From positions 129,987,572-130,051,571 of the forward strand of contig OX336389.2 of assembly GCA_946902985.2 (NCBI GenBank): a DNA stretch of 64,000 bases, written 5' to 3'. Shown here one piece after another: positions 55,148-64,000 of this stretch (positions within the stretch are counted from its first letter, which is position 1; each line of letters begins with the position of its first letter). The position numbers and the translations under genes were made by a program. The DNA comes from Meconema thalassinum. Its lineage: Eukaryota; Arthropoda; Insecta; Orthoptera; Tettigoniidae. The notes beneath the pieces were generated by a model. The model saw only the letters and a program-made list of their open reading frames with translations. It was not told the origin of the DNA and did no database searches.

Positions 55148-55469
55148 TTTTTTTTGTCGTGTGGCCTCCTGAGAGGGCGAGTGCAGGTCTTTCTAGTCGA
55201 CGCCCGTGGGTGACCTGCGCGTCGGGATGAGTGATGGAATGGATGAAGATGAATGAAACTGGGCAAGGATGTGGAAGGAAGCGGCCATGACCTGTCAGAA
55301 GGTACCGTCCCAGCATTTTCCTGGTGTTGAATATGGGAAACCACGGAAAACCATTTCAAGGACGGCGACGGGGAGGGGGGGCCTCGAACCCACGCGTCTA
55401 CCTAGTCAGCAGAGAGCTTGGCCCCATGACCTACGTTGTCCTTTAGCCAGCGTAGCCACTGCTGCCGGT
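55148..55469 (-). repeat. SINE family B, complete, with duplication
   Basis: ACTGGACGA at 55139-55147 and 55470-55478 flanks 322 bp. Content and order match 18163-18486: poly-A end TTTTTTTTGTCGTGTGGCC, CGACGCCCGTGGGTGACC, core CCAGCATTTTCCTGGTG, inverse B box CTCGAACCCACGCG, tRNA-like end GCCAGCGTAGCCACTGC. Confidence 0.93.
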
Positions 55470-55478
55470 ACTGGACGA

Positions 55479-58400
55479 GTTAAAACAGCTGATTTAAAAG
55501 GCAAGGTTCACGACATTAATGTATCGAGTGATGTTGAACCATCCGTGTTAAGAAATTTACAGTAAAGTGATAACCATTTGTGCGATAATACTACATTAGT
55601 AGCGTTTTGTTGATCAATATTCCTTAAAACTCGTTGTTGTGCTGTCTTACTTACTTTTATTCTAGCAGACTCACGGGCCACGTATTACAAACCCCAATGT
55701 GCTGCCAACTCCTGTTGTTGTCTTCATGTTTTAATCAAACATCAGCATATGACAGTGGCAACCGTATCACCGTATTAAAATGCAAACTTTAGGGTCAGTG
55801 TTATGTCGGGCCTTTTTTTCCCCTGTCTAATCTAAATTATGATGCAAGTCGCCTATAGGTAACAAATATATCATAATGCTGCACCATCAATCAGTCACGA
55901 AGTCAGTCGGTCAATCAATAAATCAGACGAACAAAAACGTGAAAACCCTATCATTATGCATTCGTCTCGTAGTAATAATTCATATGATTCCGCTGTAATT
56001 GAACATTCACAGATGTTGCAAATAGAATTTCACGGGCCTGCAATACGCTGCGAAGATGTTCTGTGTCTAGGCTAACACGGAAATGAGACATCAGAACAGT
56101 TTGACATCTGCTCCAACCTTCAAGTTCGAGTTAAGATGTCACCCGTCCATTTTCTTTTGTGGCTAAAGGCTTATGGAGAGGGGAAGCTAGAGGACTCCAA
56201 TCTTGTCTTCAATCCGGGACGCCCCCGTATCTCTTTTGTTTCTCACTACTTGTGCCATTGTTTGAAGCTCTTTCTGGCAGTGACTTGTTGAAGTGGACCC
56301 CGACGCTCGCTGACCGAGCTATGGGGGTGGGTGAGTGCACAACTGTTGGGTGCAGAAGGTGACGGTCGACAAGGGAAGACGAGGGGAGGAAAGCTTCTCA
56401 TTCTTGTACTGCAGGAAATTACTTCTGATGAGATTTCTTTTCGGAGTGCCGTTGAAAGGGCGATAAAACTTAACTCTTTTGTAGCGCCGAGAAGAAAAGA
56501 GTTCGTTCCTTGACCTTTCCCTGGTGCAGAGGAAGAAACGAATCTAAATATCTTCGAGTTCTTATGCTTAATGGCAACGAATTGCTGCACCAGTTTCTCT
56601 TCTGTCCAAGGATGCAGATATTCTCAATTCCACTGGTCCAAGAGTTATGCCTGACTAGCATAAGATACCAAATACTTCTGCATTTCTTCAAACGTATTGA
56701 GTAATAGAAGTATAAATATCTTCAACATAAACGAATATAGGTGACATCAATTTGCAGCTAATTGGTCGTTAGTAGTTCCAGACGTTTGGCCCAGTTCGCT
56801 AAATGCCTTACCATCGTTTCGCCTTTTATTCAATATAATACCCAAGAATTTTGATGAAATTTGTTGGCCAGTTAAGGAGCGAGACGCTCTTCTAATGCTT
56901 ACCTTGACAATCACGGACTATTTAAAAAAATAGGTGATCCAGAGTTACTTCTACGAAATCTCAACAGAACGGGAACGCTTGAATTGACCAGGCTCAAAAT
57001 AGACTCCTGCTTGTTCAATTAGATATTTTCCTTGACCATAAACCACGATTAGGGTAAAACAAGTTATTACGGAATTCCACCTCGTAGAAGAGTCTCACTT
57101 CTCTCCGGCTAGCCAATTTGTACTCGATTTTAGCAAAACTGTATTTAAATTGCGAGGGCCAGATGAATAGATTTCGCCAAGCATAGTTTGTCATTAGGTC
57201 AGGTATGGTCTTTGGCTGCGTGGTGACAATGTGTAACGTATTTCTTGCTATAGTATACTGTATGTTCGATACAATGATTGCAATTGCAATATCTTCGTTA
57301 GAAGTTCATCTTTATTCCATCGATGTAAGGGAACTGGATCATGTGAAGTGATAGAAAAGTGCAGCTTTCTATATTTGGCAGTGTGTACCACAAAGTATTT
57401 CAGATATTTCCTTTGATCTCTCCGAAAATGTAAATGACACTCCTTCGATTATATAAAGAATGTTTCAGTATGCTGTTGCTTGTGTTTGTCAAAATATCAG
57501 TAGCAATTTTCATAGAAAGACGTAAATATTTCTTTAAATAATTGTTATATTCATGCACCATTTTATCAAAAACAACTAGACAAACATTCAAAAGGCTTTA
57601 CACACATATTAGTGTAACCAAACTTGAGCCTGCGTAATAAAACTGTTGCCCTGTCGTGTACAGAACTGAGGGAAAAGATATTTATGTGGATCATAAATTA
57701 ATTCTTACATTTTCAGTATAAATATTAGTGGTTGTCAGTATGTTTTTCGAAAACCAAAAATGATATCTGAATACTACCCACATACACAACAGGGGTCTAA
57801 AATATCATACCAAGTTTCATGCAGATGGGCCCAATAGGTGATGAGAAAATGGTACCTGAAAATAACAATTATTTAAAAACATATTCGTGTCTTCTTACGA
57901 AAATTGCTACTGGTTGTTTTAAACATCTACAAGCTACAGCATACTGAAACCCTTTACATTCTTTTGCGGTGGAACTACTGTCTTTTAATACCCGCATTAC
58001 AAAATGAAGTGATTTGTACGCTTTGGAGACGACAAAACCCACATGAGTACTCCATTTCATATAATTTCGTACATGGATGCCCAACTATTTTCACAAGACT
58101 TCTTCTACAAGTATTTTTGAGCCGATATTATATTGAAAATCATACCTTCACCGTCTCCCTTTCAGAGCCTAGTATTTGAGTATGAGCCCTGGGTTTTACA
58201 TGAAAGCACCATGGACCACTTTTTGGGGAGAGTGTGCAAGATATGAGGACCAACACCAACATTGGGGTCATGATAGGGCCATGATTCTTATCTTGGATTT
58301 GCGAACGTTCATGAGGGCATTTTCAGTGATTATGGACTGTTAATACTAATGTCAGTACTGAGCCCTGATGAGAGGTAGCGAGAGGACTGGCGTCAGGTAC

Positions 58401-61400
58401 TGTTTGAATTAAGCGTGCGGAGGCAAAGCCAAGGTCGCTGCTCGATATTTACCTACCATATTTGAACTTAGCACGTGGCCCTAGAGCTTGTCAGGAAATA
58501 CCTTTGAATAATGCACTTGTTTTACATAATACGGATGTTGACGGCATAAGTAAGCTAGAGGACTGATTTAAGTTCATACCCTGTGTAATTAAAGAACTCT
58601 CATTGCATAGGAGACGTATTCTGCAAATTACTGGTAGGAGAGCCAATAGGATGAAGCGTATCGCATTACGTTATAACGCTGCGAGAGTCGATTCTTGACC
58701 TTGGAGGCCTATACATACTGAGGTTTGGATAGTAGAGGCATGTTAATCATCGAGTTACTTGTCATGTGACGTGTTCTGCGATATAGTGTTGATATGATAA
58801 TCTCACGCGCCGGTACGACGTTACTAGATTCGACAGTGTTTCCGTCCTATTGCAAGTGCCGCTGACGTGACTGCGCGATATCTACGTCTGGAACTTGTTT
58901 CAAAGTTGTTCCGTGAATACTCTGAATATGAAAGGTATGTGGGCATAGACTTGCTAGTGATTGTAACATTACTTCTTAAACTAGCTGACTGATTCTGACT
59001 GATTGTGAGCTTCGCTCAGAACCTTGTGGACTCGGAATCCAACTAGAATATGTTGTGCATTAAACTGACCCTGCTGTTGTGGACTTTGGAAATTTTACGA
59101 TTTACTACTTGTGAAACAGGGCTTGAAATAGGCCAGGCAATTCTTTGAGTGCAATATTACACCGATATCAGAGAACGTGGTAGTTATCATTAAAACATTC
59201 TACCGATTATACTTGAGACATTTTTAAAGTCAGATAACCCATCGATTAAGATTGTTAACCAAAACACCGTAAATGCCGAACACGCACGACAGTATTTGGA
59301 CTATACTGAGGAGAGTGAATGGGAACGTGACGTCACCGGCCAGTTGTAGGAAGACCATGATGGGCTAGTGACCTAAGACCGTCACACTTTCAGTATCACG
59401 TAATTCTGACTTGTCCCCAGCCCAACAGCTTATCCATGTTAACCACAAGTTAATTACCGTATATTCAAACATTTTTGTACGGTAAAACTTACACTACTTT
59501 GGAAAACCTGGGGAAATCCCTCAACAGACGTGGTAAAAACTGACAGAATAATAATTGCTGGTTCTTCACTCACTATGAGAGTCACTACAGGAACACACAC
59601 TGATATGTATTTCAATGTCTCTTTTTGCTACAAGGGAAAATATGACTGATCCTTATCAAGTAAAGTGCACTGAATCCATATCTGTGTTCAGATTTTTTTA
59701 TCATGCCCCATTTTGTGTAATTTCAAGGTATAAGAGAGAAGAACTTGAAATTTGAACAAGAATTTCAATAAAGTCAAATTGGATTTATTTGTTTAACTTG
59801 TTTTAAAACCGCAATATAAAATTCGAGTGCATAATGTTAGCTATAAAACCTTGAATTACTCGTATGATCAATTATATTAATAGAACGTTCATACAGCCAT
59901 TGCGATGTTCAATTTGTCGGTTGAAATGTAATGAAACAGGAAGTAACACCATCTAACCTCCTCAGACCCATTACATAGGAACAACATATTTTCTGATAAC
60001 TAGCCTATTTACTGCGCAGGGTATATGACAGACAAAATTAATAGGTTACACAATTAAGGCTTATACCTACCAGATTCAAAGAATGGCATGCATTTAAATG
60101 TAGAAATGCATTTAGGTTTCTTTCCTTCAAGTTTTCTTGCATTATTAAACAAGAAGGAAATAATTACAGGGATACTTTGTTCATAATTTTTAATTTCAGT
60201 TGTTTTATAAAGTTTTGTGATTCCATTATAGTATTTGCAAATTACCAGCTTTAACACAATAATAATAGCATAACTGATGTAAAGATATATACTGTATATT
60301 AATTTCAGTGTTCAGACATTTTCATAAATTTCAATAAGATTTGTTCTAAAAAAAATTGGACCCGATGAAACGAACTAAATGTAACTACCCATAGAGAGGA
60401 ACAGTTTCTCTGTAGCAAAATGGTTGGATATCAGTGAATTGTAAGACATATTCAATACACACCAAAGTACAATGGGCTGAAGACCAAGAAAACCTCGGAC
60501 TACTCTAAAGTGAATCAACAACAATTACAACTGCGAGCAGCACAATGCGATACCTATAAAGTTCAAGCTTGGAACTCAAGTCTGGCTGTTGGTATTGAAT
60601 TAGCATGTAATGAATCATGAACGTCATGTTCCAATATCTGGACTCCGGTGGCAGTGACTGAGGAGTTTTTTGCATGTCGACAGCATCAGACGAAATACAG
60701 CATTTGTTTAGAAAGCTTTATCTATTGACTGGCTTGTTCTTAAATAAAATCCGACATTTTCTGCCTGCTGCATTGAAGCCAGTTGAAGGAAGGGGTTCCT
60801 TTTGGCTGAGGGGAACATGGTAGGAAAAGGAGAAAGGGTGGGGGCTGGGGGGCAAAATTTATTACTTCCATAAGGTGATGGCGATACGTGACCATTACTA
60901 TATCTGGAACCTAAGAAAAACGGGGTCGGCCGATTTTTTTGAAGGGGATAAATTTCGGAAGGAAGGGGGAGGGAAGTGTAAGGTAGTGAAGGGTTTGGTG
61001 GTGGGGGAGACAGAGAGTAGGGGTGGTAGTAGTGCCTTTTTCATACTTCCTTCTCGTTCGTTCGCTCGCTCTTTTGGTATATTTCTGTCAGCTGGGTTAT
61101 TACAATCCATCACAGGAGTACGGCAATAAGGCGTGAGCGATGGCTCCACGGTCCAGCTTCTACACTTGGCAAACTGTGGAAGGAAAGGAGGAGAAAGAGA
61201 GACACAGATACAGTTTAGTGCAACGGAGATAGATGTTCAATATGACTGCTTCCTTCCCCACCACTCCCCCCACCCCTCTCCAAAAAGTCATTGGCACCAT
61301 TCCCTCCTACACACACACACATACATGAATTCTCTGAGGTCTCCTTTCCGAATGGCGTGGCAATCTGTCTGGCTGGCTGAAGCTCATGCAACATTAACAG

Positions 61401-61805
61401 TATTGTAGTAATCTTGGGTGCAATAACGCCCCTTGCGACCACTCCATCTCACTGGGCCTGACGACAAGCAACTAGCTCCCCCATAAGCAAATGGAGTTGA
61501 ATGGAGGATTATCTCAACCTGTGAAGTCGAGATCGCATAATATTACTTGGGTTAATAACCACGGGATACGGTGTGACAGAGAGAAGCGCTCAACTATTTC
61601 ACATTTCTTACTCATTAATGGATTTCACTCCCTCCAGGTGGAGTCCGGAACACATTCAGGAGATTTTTATATTGCCGGGAATCGATCTTGGACATACCGG
61701 TACCCACTGCGTTTGAAGAATACGTAAACAGCAAACAAGAGGACATGGAAGGCGGCAAAAGGAAAAAAGAAAGGCCAAGGATTTTTCTGTGTATTGTAGA
61801 TATAA
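55479..61805. other. Long stretch without recognisable gene
   Basis: About 6.3 kb with only short, motif-free ORFs. A G-rich tract (GGGTGGGGGCTGGGGGG, 60836-60852) with neighbouring GGGG runs could form a quadruplex. The G/A-rich patch at 60960-61030 and C-rich patch at 61255-61290 are compositional. I see no tRNA, rRNA or known repeat. Confidence 0.4.
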
Positions 61806-61864
61806 ATGGTTTCAATATTCAATATGGCGGCTGCGCGCTATATGCAGTGTGATAATGTTATGAC
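61806..61864 (+). repeat. Repeat Z, copy 1, left part
   Basis: GGTTTCAATATTCAATATGGCGGCTGCGCGCTATATGCAGTGTGATAAT matches 63620-63675. The remainder (TTGCAAGCAAGG..., TTTCTCCTCTCTTACA) follows the hAT element at 62466-62560. Confidence 0.65.
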
Positions 61865-62457
61865 TAGGGCTCGGATGTTGATGCCGTAAAAAGTTTAAAA
61901 AATGCATTTAAAATTTTCAAAATTGACTCTAATAAATGACCTAAAAATCGAAAAATGCACTATAAAATGGAGAAAATGATCTTATAATAATAGACTAAAC
62001 TCACCAATATTTCAAAAATTCGAAAAATGCACGATAAAATGAAGAAAATCATCTTATAATAATACATTCACCAATATTTCAAAAATGACATCTGAAGCTC
62101 AAACTGAAAAGTCAATCAAAATAGATTTCTAGCACTTAACAAAAGGTTTATGTTCATAGCTACCAGCTTCTTCTTAACTCTGAGAGACGTAACTCCCTCA
62201 TATAAAGCTGTGACATTACTAAATTGGGAAAAAAATGATCTTAAAAAGCTGAATTCTCTAAAATATGACCAAAAAATCTACCAAACTTAAAAAAATGCTC
62301 TTAAAATGGAAAAATAGCAAAAAAAATAATGCAAAAATGTGCAAAATAAAAATGACATATTTGCATACGGGGAGGCCCGTCCGGAGTTTCTATGTACTTC
62401 AGCATTGTTTTAGACAGCTCAGTAAAAAGATGACATGTCATCAACATCCGGGCCCTA
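61865..62457. mobile_element. Non-autonomous hAT-type element inside repeat Z
   Basis: TAGGGCTCGGATGTTGATG at the left and the inverse of TAGGGCCCGGATGTTGATG at the right form the ends. GTTATGAC (61857-61864) and CTTATGAC (62458-62465) match 7 of 8. The AT-rich interior contains tandem ~70-85-bp units (AAAAATGCACKATAAAATG... CACCAATATTTCAAAAAT). No transposase. Confidence 0.82.
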
Positions 62458-62625
62458 CTTATGACCTTTGCAAGCAAGGCACCTTATCTGTTTCTCCTCT
62501 CTTACACAATTTCGTGTCAATTGCTCAATTAAAACCTGACATTGATTTTGAAGTTTTGGTAGTATGCTCAGCCACCATCTTGTTTATGAATAAATGGAAC
62601 CTACTTGCCACTAGAACGATGGCGA
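62458..62625 (+). repeat. Repeat Z, copy 1, right part
   Basis: TTTGCAAGCAAGGCACCTTATCTGTTTCTCCTCTCTTACACAATTTCGTGTCAATTGCT parallels 63936-64000 of copy 2. Ends are approximate; no function is visible. Confidence 0.6.
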
Positions 62626-63617
62626 ACTAGTATTCGTTAACTTTAGCGCACTGCCCGTTATTAACTTAGTTCCATGCACTGCTATTGTAATCACAATAAC
62701 ACAGGTTAACAGATAAATTCATACACATCCAAGAACATGTAACTGATGACTACGATGCCCAAACACTCAGAACAAGACATGGACTATCTTGTTATTCCTG
62801 CTTTTATGGGTTCGTGGTTGAGGTAAGATAAGTCAACGTTGCGCGTGGCTCTTACGGCTGGATGTCTAACCTGGTGTCAATGAGTGGAGTTCATGAGATA
62901 TGAGCCATATAAATAAGAATAGAACAGGGTGAGTCGCAGGGAGGAAGTGGCTATGGCTATGGCATACCATAACTCACAGTTCTGGTATTCTTGGAGCTAA
63001 AACATGGATGAATTGGCAATTTTGTGGTATTTGTGGATAATTTCTTAATCAAAAGAAAATAGGGTCCAAATTCAGTGAGAATCTGAAAATTATATTTCTG
63101 GTGTAAAATACTGTACAACTCTCAGATTACGGGGCGAAAGCTGGCTTTGTGTAAGGAAAAGGAATCATCCCAGAATTTTCACAGATTTTGGTTGGGAAAC
63201 ATCTCTTCCCCCACTACTGCACTTCCTGTCCGTCTATGAAACGCTGTCTTTAGTTACATACCGAGTGATAGGGTCCTGCATGGCCACAACCAGCTGGATG
63301 CTCTACCCTGAAGCACTCTTGTAAGAAGTAAGCCACATGCAAAACTGACGTAGTGACCTTACCACAAAGAGTATAGTTGAATGATCTTGTAATGTACATT
63401 AAATGTTGTACCCCATATAAGTCTGCCCGGTTACTAACTTTCGCAATAATTCCGCTTTTGCACCCAGGGGAATTGATTGGAACATTAGAAAAATACGCCC
63501 TTCCACCATCTTGAATATATAGAATAGTTTATCTTGCGCCTCCTGCAGCGAAAGCCATTTATGTGAGACGACATATTTACTGCGCTTCGTCATTGTAACT
63601 GTAATAAATAGTGGATT
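62626..63617. other. No recognisable gene or element
   Basis: Nothing supported. Confidence 0.4.
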
Positions 63618-63619
63618 TT

Positions 63620-63675
63620 TGACATTAATGGCTTGAATATTCAAAATGGCGGCTGCGTGCTATATCCAGTGTGAT
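63620..63675 (+). repeat. Repeat Z, copy 2, left part
   Basis: TTGAATATTCAAAATGGCGGCTGCGTGCTATATCCAGTGTGAT equals copy 1. It is interrupted by a SINE and continues at 63918 to the window end. Confidence 0.65.
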
Positions 63676-63917
63676 GATGATGATGATCGTGTGGCCTCCG
63701 GAGAGGCCGAGTGCAAGTCTTTCTACATGACGCCCGTGGGCACCCTGCGCTTCATAATGAGGATGAAATGATGATGAAGATATCACATACACCCAGTCCC
63801 CGAGCTACTGGAATTAACCCCAGGAGATTAAAATCCCTGATGGCTCAGCCGGGAATCGAACCCGGGGCATATCCGTCCAAAGCCTAGCATGCTAACTATT
63901 TAGCCACGGAGCCGGAC
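63676..63917 (-). repeat. tRNA-derived SINE, B-related, with 12-bp duplication
   Basis: ATCCAGTGTGAT at 63664-63675 and 63918-63929 flanks 242 bp. On the minus strand: head TCCGGCTCCGTGGCTAAATAG, B box GGGTTCGATTCCCGGC, then GGGTTAATTCCAGTAGCTCG. The 3' part CCCACGGGCGTCATGTAGAAAGACTTGCACTCGGCCTC is the family B tail, ending in (ATC)n. The middle core of family B is absent. Confidence 0.88.
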
Positions 63918-64000
63918 ATCCAGTGTGATAATCTTACGAATATTGCAAGTGATGCAACATATGTGTTTCTCCCCTCTTACAAAGTTCTGTTTTAATTGCT

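Noticed and set aside
60836..60852. G-quadruplex regulatory element
   Set aside because: G-rich run is real, but only three separated runs are clear and no gene lies nearby to give it meaning.
62265..62630. 121-residue ORF
   Set aside because: It runs from the AT-rich tandem units of a hAT-type element across its border into repeat Z, so it cannot be a conserved gene.

Overview
This is a window of animal nuclear DNA, most likely from a large-genome insect. The pointers are AT-rich sequence without operons, abundant tRNA-derived SINEs, insect-type TTAGG/CCTAA-like repeats at 53.1 kb, and insect-typical Tc1, hAT, pogo, Helitron and RTE relatives. SINE types and genome style recall orthopterans, but that assignment is inference. 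I found no host gene with exons. Almost everything recognisable is a transposable element or its debris, and many copies are nested so that insertion order can be read directly.

Two elements keep intact reading frames. A Tc1-like DNA transposon (10569-12033) has perfect 36-bp terminal inverted repeats, TA target duplications and a 341-residue DD34E transposase. An RTE-like non-LTR retrotransposon (49143-52647) has a 1046-residue endonuclease/reverse transcriptase ORF and a perfect 12-bp target-site duplication. Broken coding remnants belong to a Helitron/Helentron with an OTU protease domain (29.3-30.6 kb), a Tc1/mariner-type element with a DUF4817-like N-terminus (31.4-33.0 kb), a hAT element (12.1-12.8 kb), a pogo/Tigger element (47.1-47.7 kb) and a second LINE (48.75-49.13 kb).

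The most unusual component is a group of long non-coding repeats at 1-239, 533-848 plus 4731-5445, 8881-10006, 16616-17416, 24160-25286 and 31221-37800. All share a palindromic head (AGCCTAYTTTTC...), a dinucleotide/tetranucleotide microsatellite, and a tail with a small hairpin (AGTTC-TTCACG-GAACT). The body is built from units about 146 bp long. One subfamily carries ATGGCGG (a YY1/Pho-like core) in every unit; the other carries GTTGGCAGC. The architecture resembles Helentron-associated (DINE-1-like) elements, and the OTU-Helitron pseudogene at 29.3-30.6 kb is a plausible relative of the mobilising enzyme. In the 31-38 kb block, copies are inserted inside one another, twice at the T-run of the head palindrome.

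Layout: 0-10 kb periodic elements and an unclassified 3.9-kb insertion; 10-13.5 kb MITE, Tc1, two hAT-type elements; 13.5-20.4 kb SINEs, a TCTA-flanked DNA element, a periodic element, a Helitron 3' end; 20-28.6 kb retroelement and SINE graveyard; 28.8-38 kb Helentron remnant and nested stack; 38-42 kb mostly unrecognised; 42.2-46.7 kb interrupted SINEs (by a 1.8-kb solo-LTR-like insertion and a foldback MITE) and chimeric SINEs; 47-52.6 kb pogo fragment, LINE tail and intact RTE; 53-55.5 kb telomere-like repeats and SINEs; 55.5-64 kb mostly unrecognised sequence with a hAT-type element and a SINE.
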